NCBI GenBank assembly: GCA_015680685.1
Contig: MNCI01013908.1
Span: 318,481-382,480 of the forward strand
Length of the DNA: 64,000 nt
Origin: Gnetum montanum
Taxonomy: Eukaryota; Streptophyta; Gnetopsida; Gnetales; Gnetaceae
Direction: 5' to 3'
The translations under genes were made by a program, and so were the position numbers. Each line of letters starts with the position of its first letter. Within the stretch, counting starts at the first letter, position 1. The notes under the pieces are model-generated. The model had not been told where the DNA came from, made no database searches, and saw nothing but the letters and a program-made list of their open reading frames with translations. This document shows positions 1 through 11,868 of the stretch, piece by piece.

Positions 1-451
1 TACACAAATCTGCTTTCTTTTCTTTTCTGCTTATTTCCATCGAATCTTGCTCTATTTCTAGTTTTCTTGTGGAACTATCTCTTTCTCTGGGGAAAATTAG
101 GAGTAGATTGCAGAGTTGTGCTCAAATGTTTTTGCAAAATTTTATTTGTTACAAGTAGGTATTATAAGGACTGTGTAGACTAGGTAGTTGAACAACATAG
201 GAAATTTTCAAGAACTCACAGTACTTGGCAAAGTTGGTTGAATCTCTTTAAAGTAAGTCATTTGTAGTTCACACACAATGCAATTGTCACATTTTACACA
301 ACCACACACCGCAATAGCACACACACATACTCACATTAACTACTGAGTTTATTTGGAGGTATCTGGGCCTTGGTGTTGCCAGAGACCAGCAGGCACCTAA
401 ATCCTGTTCGAGGACACTCGTTGGTGGTCGCGTCCGAAATGGTCGCCAACA
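1..451. mobile_element. Edge of an LTR-like insertion in element 1 (runs off the window)
   Basis: Homology to the 3' end of the Athila-type pol (present in the copies near 44050-44100 and 38800) starts abruptly at about 455. The sequence to its left is unrelated. It ends in CAACA at 451, which read on the minus strand gives a TGTTGG start typical of an LTR edge. The following GAAAA (452-456) would be half of a target duplication; the other half lies outside the window. The stretch around 400-450 keeps several CpGs (TCGCGTCCG, GTCGCC), unlike almost everything else here, so this is probably the youngest insertion. No coding sequence is visible. Orientation and family are unknown. Confidence 0.45.
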
Positions 452-454
452 GAA

Positions 455-3400
455 AATAAGGCTACTAAGCAGTTCTCATCTAGCACACTTAAGTTGATTA
501 ATCATTCTCATTGTGCTAGTGGTAGGTCAAGACCAAGGTCATAGGAAGTGGATAGTATTCAGAGTTCTGCTTGGATTGGAACTGGTGGCAACTTACCGTA
601 CACTAACTTATAAGGAGAGTACCCTACAGGAAGTTTCCAGGTGGAGTGATAGGCCCATAGGGCATCGTTAAGCTTGGTACTCCAACCCCTCCTGTATTTG
701 CTAATTGTTTGTGTAAGGATCTTGGTAATTTTTCTATTTGTGACTTTGGCTTGCCCATTGGCTTGAGGGTGATAAGGTGTTGTAAATTTGTGTGTTACCC
801 CTAAGCATTGCATGAGTTTTCAAAAAGTAACCCCTGTGAAGTGAGTCCCATTATCAGAAAGGAGTGCATGAGGTAATCCAAACCTGGTAATGATTTGTTG
901 TTGAACAAATCGTGCGGTGGCGTTGGAAGAATAGTCGATGGTGACTACCGCTTCTACCCACCTTGTATAGTAGTCCACCACCATGATGATATATGCCTTT
1001 CCATTTGATAAGGGGGTGATGGACCCCATGAAGTCGATACCCCAGATGTCGAAGGGCTCCAATGGTTGAATCCACTGTTGAGGTCCCTCCAACCATGCCG
1101 ACATCCAACCATCTCATTGGCATTGTTCACAGGAGCGGGCGAACCATTCTACGTCCCTGAAAAGTGTAGGCCAATAATACCTTGCAAGTAAGATTTTAAT
1201 GACCATTCTACATCCAGCATAGTGGCCCCCATAAGGGCCCTCATGAGCATCTTGGAGGACATGTTGTGTATTAGCATCAGGGACACACCATCGGACCAAG
1301 CCATCTACGCACACCTTGTAGAGGTGGTCGTTGATTTCCAGGAAATGCTTAGCCTTATGAAGAAACTGCTGTTTCTTCTGCTGGTTCCATTCTTTTGGCA
1401 ACTCTTGTGTTGTAAGGTAGGTAAGGATGCGGTTGAACCAAGGAAATTCCTTGGGTGCTTGAGGATCAACGATGCTTGTGAAGAGGAGTTCATCTGGAAA
1501 TTGATCAGATAAAGGCTCCTCCTCTTCTACGTTATCCCATCATAATCGAGACAAGTGGTCAGTGACCACATTCTCGGATCCCTTTTTGTCTACCATGGTC
1601 AGATCGAACTCTTGAAGAATCACCAACCACCAGATTATGCGGGGGCTCATCGTTGGTTTCTTCATTAGGAACCAGATATCATTGTGGTATGTGTGCACAA
1701 ACACTTTGTATCTGAGCACATAGTGCCAAAATTTATCCAATGTGAACACCATTGCCATCAACTCCTTTTCGGTGGTGGTATAGTTTAGTTGTGCACCCAC
1801 AATGCTATGGCTTGCATAGTGGATATAATATGGACATTTTTGATCGTCACACTGTGTAAGCACAGCTCCCAAAGCATAGTTGGAGGCATCTGTCATAATG
1901 TGGAAGGGTCTAGACCAATCAGGTGCCTGTAGAAGTAGAGCTTCTACGAGTTTCTACTTCAGCTCTTGGAATGCGGACTTGCATTCCCTGGTCCAAACGA
2001 ACAGAGCGTCCTTCTTTGTAAGCTCTACCAACGGTCGGGCTATCTTTGAGAAGTGTTCAATGAAGCACCGATAGTAACCAGTGTGTCCAAGGAATGACCG
2101 CACATCTTTGACAATACTTGGTTGGTGAGTAATTCCTTGGATAATCTTGATCTTTTCAGGGTCTACGCTGATCCCTGTTGATAAAATGAGATGCCCCAAC
2201 ACTATGCCCTCTTGGACCATCAGAAGGCTGTTTTACCAATTGAGCCATGGATTGGTGTCTACACACCTCTTTAAAACTTGCTCTAGGCAGTCCAAGGCTT
2301 GCTCGAATGTGGCACCATAGGTGGAGAAGTCATCCATGAAGACTTCTACACCATTGCCAATTTTTTGCTGAAAAATGCTTAAGACAAGGTGTTGGAACGT
2401 CGCAGGCAAGTTGCACAGGCCAAAGGGCATCTTCTTATATGCAAAATTCCCCCATGGACTTGTGAAAGTAGTCTTGTCCTAGTCCTATGGTGCGATTTGG
2501 TTATAACCACTATAACCATCCAAAAAGCTGTAATATTGGTGTCCTGCGATTGTGTCCAACACCTAGTCCACAAATGGGAGTGGCAAGTGGTCCTTGAAAT
2601 TTTCCATGTTGAGCAACCGGAAATTGATGCAGACCCTCCACTTGCCACCTTTCTTGGGTATGATAACAAAGGGGCTAACCCACTCGCTATCGGCAATAGA
2701 ATAAATGAATCCCGCCTTAAGCAGTTGTTCAATTTCATCCTTTACTACTTAGTTCAACTTGGGATTCAATCGGCTTTGTGGCTGTCATCGTGGCTTCATG
2801 GAAAGGTCAAGGTAGATCCGGTGCTGGCAGATCCTAGTATTAACACCAATCAGCTCAGGATAAGACCACGCGAATGCAGCAACCCATTTGTTTACCATCA
2901 CCAGCAACTTCTGTTTCTATTATGGAGCAAGGGCAGCATTGATAATTACTGGCTTGCCATTTTGCAAGAATGCATACTCTAAGTGAGCTGGTAGGGATTT
3001 TAGTTCAAGAGGCTCTTGCTTGAAGCTCTTAGGGATCTCTAGCTTTCCCTAGTCATCAAAGTCATCAACGATGGAGGTTTGTTGATGAATCTCCTCCATC
3101 ACATCCATGTTGTCAATATAGGCTCACACTAGCCCCTTAGACGGTTCCATGCATATTGTGCTGCTAGCAGGATCAGCTGTCAGCCACTGGGTTCCTTCTT
3201 GGTTAGTGGCTACTGCGTACAGGCATTGTTGAATTGGAGATTCCTCGATACACCAACTGCATGCTTGAATGGATGTCCGCTTAGCGAACCATAACTATTG
3301 CACACAGTTGCACCCCAAGTCACTGTATGTGATGCATGGAACTCTTTTCTTCTTGATCTTCCCAGAAGGATTTTCCTTTGAAATTTTTAGGGACAGATCT

Positions 3401-4409
3401 TAGAGTCATAATCGTGCATCCATCATGCTTAGCCAGCCTCTTCCCATAATGATTGGAAAGTTCCCCTTACAGTTTTCCACGTGGATGACCAGGAAGTCAG
3501 CAGGGTAGGACCACCCACAGACGGTGGTCATAATGTCCTCCACCAAACCCAAAGGAACGGTGATGGATTGATCTACTAACTCGAGCCAAATGTTGCTCTT
3601 CTTTAGCGGGGACAGGTTCTAGTTCTTGTACATGTCATGAGAGATTTAATTAACCCCTGACCTTGAATCCCGAAGAGCTTTGCACAGCTCATTCCCAGCC
3701 ACTTGAAGATAGATTAGGGGGCTTCTTAGATCTGTCAATTTTTAGGGAAGAGAATTGGCTTTGATCTAGTCGGTCACGACATGTGTGAGCATGACCTTCT
3801 AGATGTTGGATTACGATAGAGCAGAGGACTGCTCAGGAAGTATGATGGTAGAGGCATTAATAGGTTCTGAGGCACTAACCATAGGCGTAGGTGAGGGTGT
3901 GTTTGGATTGTTGGGCCAGAAGAAAGGATGTTTACGTGGCTTGGATTCTGGTCCACCCGGCCTAGGTGTCGGTTGTAAATTCACAGCCCTCGTAGCGCTT
4001 TGTTGTTGTGGTTATGGCAGTATTTCTCCCTACATGGATGGAGCAGATGGCAACTGAGAGGGATGATGTGGAGGAGTGGTAGAAGAAGGTGACAGAGGGT
4101 AGAAGAGGTGTGGATTTGTCCCCCTGGGTGATGGAGATGGATGTCTAAAATATTCAGGGGGATGGTAGTAACTGGGAAAGGCCGCGTGACTGGAAGACTC
4201 TCTTGGAGAGATAGGCTACTGAACATAGTACCCATAAGGATCTGGTTGCTTCTAAGGGTACTACTACCTTGTAGGTGGCATCCCCCACACTTGTGGTTGT
4301 TGCCACTATTGGAAATACCCGTACGATTGTAGAGGCGCTCCACTTGGAAATATCCTTGCTGCTGCTGGTGGAATCACCTGGGGTTACCTTGTGAATAAGG
4401 TAACCTTTG
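455..4409 (-). pseudogene. pol: pol of element 1: protease, RT, RNase H, integrase (broken)
   Basis: After a Pro/Ser-rich linker (about 4400-3800) comes a retropepsin-like segment (NLISHDMY at about 3655-3630) whose catalytic Asp-Ser-Gly now reads DSR. RT covers about 2800-2000, with FMDD at 2329-2340. RNase H begins with MTDASNYALGAVL at 1896. Integrase has the H-H-C-C zinc region (HEGPYGGHY ... CEQC, about 1290-1110), the first Asp in WGIDF, the second in SDNG (about 850), and a C-terminal half ending at 455. The third catalytic residue, Glu in the QAE motif, is Lys (codon 745-747). Everything is in one frame, with nonsense codons but no frameshift that I could find. Confidence 0.85.
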
Positions 4410-6225
4410 GGGCATCTACCTCTATGCCAAACGAGGGTTCAAGGCATAGACCCTAGACTCTTGAAGGTGGGACACCACAGGAAAACATCCCTTAGGATGT
4501 TCATATTGGCATACGCCGCATCTAGTGTCCTCATCGGTGTCAGAGTCTGCAACCTGTTCTGTTGCAGCAACTTTTCCCTTACCTTTATGTTGGGTACAAT
4601 CACTACCTTGCTTTTTGGACTCTTTTGTAATTTTCAATACACTTTGGAATTTCTCATCCAAATAATCCCACATTTTATCCACCTTTGCCGATATTTCAGA
4701 TGTAAACTTTTGTAACGGCAAAGTCTTCCAGTTCATCGTTGCTTCCAGTGGTGACCCTTCATCCTCATCACAAAATCAGACCCCCCTTTTTCTAAGGGAA
4801 GGGTCCCGATTGAATTCGTCAGCACTCTCCTTTTTTCAGAGTTCTCCTTCCTCTTTGGCCACTTGGTCAATGAGGCACTGCAATTGATGGGCCCTTAGCT
4901 CCGACAGTCATCCCTTGGCGTACACACCAAGGGTCTTTCATGTTTCAAAATGGAGCCCATCTATAATGTGATGAAGCTATGCCTGCTGAGAATAACCATG
5001 ACCAGGGTACCGATGCAACAGTGAGTAATACCTGCTCATGGAAGCATCCAAAGGTTCATGATTCCCTTGTTTCCAACCTTGGATTTGCTGTCTCAGATTT
5101 GCCACTCTAGAGTACGTTTGATATTTTTCATTAAAGATTTCAAGCATCGTACTCCATCTTCTGACTGATTCCGGTTCTAAGGATCGATACCAACTTTCGG
5201 CTTCTTTCATGAGTGTTCGGGGAAACAGCTTCAACCATTACCAATCATTATCACTATTTTGTAGGGTGCAGGCGTTATGGAATGCCTGCAAGTGGGTCAG
5301 TCGATCACAGTTGTATCCCCCCTCAAATCTGGGGATGTTGTTCATGTAAATACGCTTGATCCGACTGTCCTTTATGTGCCTACTTGGAATGTGAACTGCC
5401 TCTGCAATGTGGAGCATGCTCTAAGTAGCTAACAATAGCTCATCTGAATCATAGTCCTGTTGGGGACTATGATGTCTACGACAATTTCTGCTGCCCCTTC
5501 TTTCATGCTGGCGAGGACCACATGATTGGTCCCTCATGTTTCCCCACTCGAACCTGCTTACCACCATCCTTTCTCTCCAACCTTCCCTTGTAACGCTCAG
5601 AACCTGAGCTAGATGAAGGTGAAGGAGAGGGGGAGGATGGAGAAGAAGGAGAGGCATCACCACCACTTCAGCATCAATCTCCCCATCTACCCTAGTGATG
5701 GCCATGGTCATCTCCTCCAGCTTTGCTTCATGACCCACCATCCCCTTGAGGATCGTGGTCACTTGGAGATTGCATTTGGATGACTGACTGGAGGATTTGC
5801 GGCCCCAGGTGAAGTTTGGTTGAATGAGTATCATGAAATATGGGATCTCCATCGTCTTGCAGCCCTTGCGAGAATAAGGGGTTACTAAAGTGTTTCCCCT
5901 TCTGTTGTTCATATCTCTCGGCCTGCTGTTGATCTCTTGTCTATTGAGCTTCCATGGGATGACAATCCCAAATGTCATGGTCCTCCATGACATACTCCGC
6001 CACTCGGTCCTGGATGCCCATTCTACCCAGATTGTGATATAGCATCACAGGAGCTGCTCGGTTGGGCAGTAGCACAATGCTACCCTCCATTTCCCTCCAT
6101 TGAAGATGTTCATCCTGATGTAGGATGAATGTAAAATTAGGGACATATTCATCGGGATGTTTATATACCACCTGACATTCTTGCGGCACCAGTGGTTCAA
6201 ATGCATCTCTCCTATGAGAAGACAT
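4410..6225 (-). pseudogene. gag: gag of element 1 (broken)
   Basis: Capsid and nucleocapsid precursor. I chose the start MSSHRRD at 6225 because the same start (MSSSH) recurs in elements 2 and 4 in the same place after the primer site; an upstream in-frame Met at 6246 also exists. The N-terminal part contains HPDEYVPNFTFILH, conserved among the copies. A TAG at 5941 interrupts the frame. The retrotransposon gag core (SWYRSLEPES to YPGHGYSQ) lies at about 5200-4980 in another frame, so at least one frameshift precedes it. The C-terminal part (about 4522-4487) has CGVCQYEHPKGC, a zinc-knuckle-like motif with shortened spacing. Not functional. Confidence 0.8.
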
Positions 6226-6372
6226 GTTGGACGTTAGATGGTCCATATAACCGGTGTACCTTAACTAATTAACTTAAATTCGCCTAGTGTGCGAAAATAT
6301 TTCTGTCCTGGGTCCAATCCAACGACTTAAATGATAATTTCACTAAAGTCAGATGACGCATGTAAGACTAAC

Positions 6373-6392
6373 AATCCTTGGCAATGACACCA
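6373..6392 (-). other. Primer binding site of element 1
   Basis: The sense strand reads TGGTGTCATTGCCAAGGATT immediately inside the 5' LTR. This is a decayed version of the tRNA-Asp-type site (TGGCGCCGTTGCCGGGG) known from Athila/Tat gypsy elements. The differences are mainly C-to-T and G-to-A changes at former CpGs. Confidence 0.7.
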
Positions 6393-6393
6393 A

Positions 6394-7337
6394 TGATGAG
6401 CAGCTAGGTATCCCTATGCCCAACCATACGAATCACAAGTGTTCACGTGCGACTCGGTCGAAATCCGCAAACTGTAAGCACTTAACATACACTAGACTTC
6501 TAACCCGTGAACCTTGGGTTGGAACGGTCGTTGTCATCCTAACCTCACTTGTGAAGTTCTATTACGTTGGTTAAGTGAGACTAAGGCTAATGAGTTATAT
6601 ATATTTTTAATTATCTTTTTTGGCGATTAATTGAAGTATGAAAGGTAAGGAATAAATTATAATCTAATCTCTAATTATCCTAGTTTGTATTCTAACTACT
6701 CCTAGCATAAGTATCCGGTCCCATCTTTTGAGCACGTTCTGAGCATTTCCTAACACTGCTAGGTTACCAAACGTTAAGCGTTGCTGGGCTTACCAAGCGT
6801 TTGGATTACGTTCAAGATGGTCATACTTATGTCTTTACTGGACTACGAATGAGCGATAATGATTGAAATCATAATAATAAAAACATAAGTAATCAACAAG
6901 TAACTAATAAAGCATAACATATTTAAACTATTAGATCAACAAGTAATTAATAAAGCATAAACATTTTAAACTATTAAATGCATGAGACAACTAAGTCCAA
7001 ATGCTGCAAGGATTACATGAAAAGTTCGTCTTTATTGCCATCATGCCAATGGGCTCAGATACATCAATGCTCGAATAAAGATCTGATCACTTTTCATACA
7101 CCTGCTACGGGCACTTGGAAAATATTCTATCTCTTGTAGGAGCAAACTGCAAGAGCTTTGCTATCACTACTCAAAAGATGCCTAAATGAGGTGGAAGGCC
7201 CTCATATTTATAAATCTGGGAAAGGGAGCTATGTAAACGGGGCCACGTCGACGTAGGGTGGCTATGTCGACGGGCCCACGTCGACGTGGCCGTGTATATG
7301 TGGCCCAGTCGACGCATTGACTTTTGACACTTCATCA
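6394..7337 (-). repeat. 5' LTR of element 1 (944 bp)
   Basis: The ends are TGATGA and TCATCA, an inverted TG...CA pair shared by all LTRs of this family in the window. On the sense (minus) strand U3 begins with an array of GTCGAC-containing units (about 7236-7315), followed by a TATA box (TATAAATA complement at 7205-7212). Further on lies the block with AATAAA-type signals around GCAATAAAGACG. The array has three near-perfect GTCGAC palindromes within about 80 bp. The primer binding site directly abuts the inner end. Confidence 0.88.
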
Positions 7338-8245
7338 TAGATCAACAAAAAAGAATACAAATGGCTAAAGCTAGAATCAAATTCAACATAGCACAAACAC
7401 CTAATTGATAGCCCATCTTGAATAGTCTTATCCACATACACAAAGATGAAATCAAGAATAAAAACCTAAAGATAGAAGATTTGATAGAGTATATGGGGTT
7501 AGTGAATCTTCAATACACTAACTTAGCCATGTTAACAAAGGAAAGCTCATAACAAAACTAGAGTATTAAGTGATTATATTTTACATAATGTATGAGAAGA
7601 AGTTTGTAGATAGAAAAGATGTATAACAAAAGCTCCACATAGCAAACTTTGAGCTACTAGTGGTTAAAGTTAGCTACCAGGATCAGATGGACATAACAAC
7701 AAACTTGGCTAGAAGAATGATCAATTACCAAGAACTGAGGAAAATAGCTAAGGCTTTTGAAAAATAATGAAGGTAGTTTGCAACATGGTATGTGAAAGTC
7801 AACAAGATGTTTTCTTAGTTGTCATATCCTTGGAAAGTACTGACTCCAATAAACATTGGTAAATTTTCCTAGATGGTACATGATCCAAGATTCGAAGAAG
7901 AGAAGCTCTGAGCATTACTCAATATGTATAAATTTTAGAAACCCAATGACAAGGAAAAGAAGCCAATGAAGTAGTCACCATCTCCTAGAACATAAGGACT
8001 ACAATCTGCATTATTGATTTTGTTTTTGTTTTTTTTTTTTACTTATTTTTATCATATGTGTTAATCATGCAATGCATGATAATTTTGTAAACATCACTCA
8101 AACCATAATGCAACATTCATAGTGGAGTCAATTATGTATATAGATCATAATGTTAAAGTCTGTATATAACCCCATAAATATATAAATAACTCTATCCTCC
8201 TTTTTTTTAAACTCAAAAACAAGTTTTTAGTCAGTTATATGGGTA
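7338..8245. other. Intergenic stretch without recognisable genes
   Basis: AT-rich DNA between the element 1 LTR and the next solo LTR. The plus strand around 7560-7920 reads in short fragments that could be relics of a polyprotein, but no motif can be named. A T-tract lies at 8019-8040. Confidence 0.6.
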
Positions 8246-9103
8246 TGATAAAACCTTTAATATTCAAGCATATAATATTGTATCTACAATATTATAGATA
8301 TGCTATCATAGCTTTGCATATGTCATTGTAGATGCGATGTAGCAGGCCATGGTCATGCTTATAAGTACTAATCCATTGTTGTATTGAAAGAAAACTATTT
8401 TACCAACACTAAGAAAAATTCTTGTAATTTGTTTTTGTGAGTTAGAGTTAGAGTGAATTCCTGTAATGTAGTGAATTATAGTTATATGAAATATTTATTT
8501 GAGTAGATTATTCTTGGACATAATTCATGAATGGCAATAAAGATTAAAATTTTTTTTCATCATTGTAGTGATTCACTTAACATAATTTTACTTTTACATA
8601 TTGTTTAAATTTACTAATTCATTACTTTTCCAATGTCTTTTAGTAAGGCAAAATAAGTAAGACTAGTTTCGAGCATAAAGTGTAACTACTTGGTAACCTA
8701 ATAGTGGCTTTACTTGATTCTCTTAATAGTAAAGCTACTTGGTAATCCTAGTAACAGTTTCATCAACCCATGACATATATGGCAAATCAAGAATGAATAC
8801 TTATCGTCAATAGGGTAGAATAGCTTTACATTTTTATTGCACTTAGACTTAGAATTTATAATCATTTTTATCATGTTGGCACTTCGCATATTTCAAGTTG
8901 AACAACATCATTATATCATATGATTTACTAAGAGTAAAACCATATGATTTACACCTTGCTAGCTCTAAGTGGGAGGACAATGATTATCAAATGAACATCA
9001 ACTACTAGTATACTTACATTATTCATCCGTGGATTATAATCTGGTCACACATGAATACTTGTGACTTATATGGTTGAGTGTTGGAATATCCAACGACTCA
9101 TTA
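8246..9103 (+). repeat. Old solo LTR of the Athila-type family
   Basis: The right half (about 8930-9103) aligns by eye with the 3' halves of the other LTRs, including TATATGGTTGAGTG and the terminal CTCATTA (TCATCA elsewhere). The block ATGGCAATAAAGAT near 8530 matches the AATAAA region of the others. The left end TGATAAAACC at 8246 gives a length of 858 bp, close to the 805-944 bp of its relatives. The flanks GGGTA and GGTAG are similar but not identical, so the target duplication is uncertain. It is strongly diverged and older than the LTR at 11869. Confidence 0.65.
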
Positions 9104-9377
9104 GGTAGACTTATAGTTATTCTTTTGGGTTCCAACACCTTGCCTTCCCTTCCTTCCCCTCCCTCTAAAATAATATAACATTAATCATGCACTATAATAA
9201 GTATTCTTCATATAAATTTATAAGCTTTGGACATTACTTAAGAATTGAATTTTCACAAGTTTATCATTCGTAAGTAAAATTTTAATTGAAAGAATTGGTT
9301 AATAGTTATTATGGAGCAACTTAGAGGTGTAAGAATTTGAGACTTCTTTAACATGATTAAATCCAAAAACATATAGT

Positions 9378-9475
9378 TGAATTAGAACTTTATAACTTAG
9401 CATTACCTACTAGAATTGAACCCATAACTTAGAGCTTCTAAATCAAGAGTATTATCACTAGTTTAACACCTCATT
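9378..9475 (-). repeat. tRNA-like SINE remnant, family A, copy 1
   Basis: The minus strand contains TTAAACTAGTGATAATAC (A-box-like) and, about 40 bp later, GGGTTCAATTCTAG (B-box-like), then a short tail ATGCTAAGTTATAAAGTTC. The same layout recurs at 25935-26033 and 31322-31412. It resembles the tRNA-derived head of a SINE; full tRNA folding is not expected. Confidence 0.5.
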
Positions 9476-11868
9476 ATCATTATTTTTATTTTTAGCTCTA
9501 AATTTATAAATACATTTTTAATACTTTGCCTCAAATTGGATTCAAAGTAATGTCAAAAGTGTAAGAAAAGCTCCTAAATTTCTTCAATAGTTTCTAATAT
9601 TTATTTGTTAAACAAAAACCTATTCAACACATCCATAAATAATAGTTGCTTAGAGAATTATATAATAGAGTTGCTTTTGGACATGCCCAGCTATAGTAGA
9701 TGATGCCTTTAGAGGCTAAAGGTATTTAAGAGTTTATAGCCTACACTTATAATTTTTGTGAATTTTCATTTGATAAATACTTCAAAAAAGGAATACTAGT
9801 AGTTTGCAAGAGCTCAATCCCATAAAAGATTTCACATTTCCCATGTTTTAGGTACTTGAACATGTTTCCAACTAGATGGAAACTCCAACTAGACTTTAGC
9901 CAAATAAATATAAAAAATAATTTTACTAATTCTTAAAAAAATACATATGCACTAGTAAAGCTATAGTAAATAACTAACAAAAATAAAATCAGTTACATAC
10001 TACTCCTTAAATTTGCAATATCTTTAATAATTTTCAAATGAGTGATAGTAGTATAGAATCTTACTTGGAATTTTTTTCCCTATATTTTTCATTGAAATTT
10101 TTATCCATTGTTCACATGCATTTGGCCTAGCTCCTATGAAATGACCCTTATTCCCAAACTTGTTTGGGTACACACTCTGACATTTTGATATTTCAACGTT
10201 CCCAATCCATATAAAACATAGTATATTGGAAATATAAGATAACTGATGGTCTTATGAAGAAGTTCTGTGATTTAATGAATGGAGAATTCAAAAGTACATT
10301 CTTTATTCTAATCCTAAGTAGATTTCCAAAATGGTGAAATAGAAAGTATTTAAAAAATTATAGGAAAATGTAGAAGGTAATAAATATTTTTATTTGAATA
10401 GTATCAGGGAAATCTTATTTGAAAGGTAAGTAATTTATCTATTACTATTCCTTGGAATTTATGATACATAATTAGTAGAGTATGAATAATCTCTCATCAT
10501 CTAAGAGTTGAAATAAGTAGATGGCTCAAATTTTCTCATGAAAAAGCAATATGTTGACTATGTTAGATAAATAAAATTGAAAATGAATTCCACATTTTTC
10601 TACAATATTCTACATTTGAGAAAATTAGACATAAGTAAAATATTATAGTTACAAATTTGGTTGGCTTTTTTAAAAATGTTACCAAGGATACTATGGACAT
10701 AATAAAATTTTAGTTTCAATTTTAATGATATTATTTCATAAATTCCTAATGATAGAAAAGAGTCTTTTTATAATGCATCTATAGAATGATCACTATAACA
10801 AAGAAAGATTGGAACTTCTATAGACCTTTTGGAACAACAAAACATCACCAAATGAAAATATAAGTCGATATAAAATTCTAGGGATAAAATAAAAAAAATC
10901 CCTTCTTTTTACAATACCATAAGAGAATTACTATGTTCACAAAAGACATGCTCTCTTTATTGCATGATGGTAATTATAGCTATTTTTATTAGTAGTGAAC
11001 TTCAAGTTTATGATATCTAGCTCAACTATGAATGTGTATTAGAGCACAATTTTAGATCAAGATTTAGGTTTTATGCTAGAGTAGGGCTTACAGTGAAGTA
11101 CATTCAAATTAGCCTTTAAATCAAATTTATATGTAATTATTTCCATGAATGACATGGAAAAAAACTAGATTTCAAATGTGGTAATTGTGAAATCCTTAGC
11201 CAAGTGATAGAGAATTATGATAATTGATAGCTCCAAGTTTTTGAAGACAACTTCTACACTCCCCTTAAATTGTGCTTGCTGAAGGTAATGCCAAAAGGGT
11301 AGTTTTCTCTCAAACTATGAATAATATTGTTGTATAAAATTCTAACAATAAAATGAATTTTTAGCATGCAAGGGGATGAAATGATATTGAAGTAATGGAA
11401 TGATCACTATCACAAAGAAAATAGGGGTAGAAAATATCAGTGACATGTGTATGATGATATTCTATTTCTAGAAGTGACAAAATTATAGGGGTAGAAAATC
11501 GAATATCATCCATACACATGTCCTAAAGATAGTGCTATGATACAAAAGTTGGGCATGACCAAATCTTGCATACATACCATATGGCCAAAAAGGATGCCAT
11601 ATATAGTTGTGAAATAGTAGCCCTTTCCTACTTCCATCAATAATATACTTAGTCACACCCTCACATGAAGTAATAAGATATCAATCATTCAAAAATATCA
11701 TGGATTATGCTAAGCATTATATAGTAGAACATAATAGATAGAGTAGAGATGTATGATGAAAATAACTAAATAGATATAGTAGAATATGAAATAGAGAAGA
11801 GGATGAGTAAACAAAAATAATATAAAGAAAAAAAGGCTAGAGAAAACCTATTATTATGACATAGTATG
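9476..11868. other. Intergenic stretch with no supported gene
   Basis: About 2.4 kb of AT-rich DNA. No protein motif is recognisable in either direction. It contains a 21-bp near-perfect inverted repeat (11442-11462 and 11501-11522), and a repeated phrase AATGATCACTATAACAAAG near 10787, with a one-base variant near 11399. It is probably decayed transposon DNA. Confidence 0.5.
11442..11522. repeat. Inverted repeat with 38-bp loop
   Basis: GACATGTGTATGATGATATTC (11442-11462) is mirrored by GAATATCATCCATACACATG plus TC (11501-11522), with one unpaired base. The phrase ATAGGGGTAGAAAAT occurs both before the left arm and inside the loop. It could be a relic hairpin of a small inverted-repeat transposon; no terminal duplication was found. 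Confidence 0.5.

Larger units (their letters stand above)
452..7337 (-). mobile_element. Element 1: Athila-type Ty3/gypsy retrotransposon, 5' part
   Basis: On the minus strand the order is 5' LTR (7337-6394), primer binding site, gag, protease, reverse transcriptase, RNase H and integrase. The 3' end is cut by the insertion at 1-451 and by the window edge. The RT has the Athila-like signatures KKGGKWRVCI, MPFGLCN, FMDDFS, QEGIVLGH and VRSFLGHTGYYR, and the primer site is of the tRNA-Asp type common to Athila/Tat elements. It is the best preserved gypsy pol in the window: protease to integrase stay in a single frame from about 4400 to 455, broken only by nonsense codons. Confidence 0.88.

Noticed and set aside
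2389-2982. 197-codon plus-strand ORF
   Set aside because: It lies opposite the reverse transcriptase of element 1, whose frame carries recognisable motifs; this is a shadow frame.
7230-7320. GTCGAC array as a CRISPR or satellite array
   Set aside because: The units are short, unevenly spaced and confined to the LTR start in each copy. This is a plant genome, and the array behaves as part of U3.
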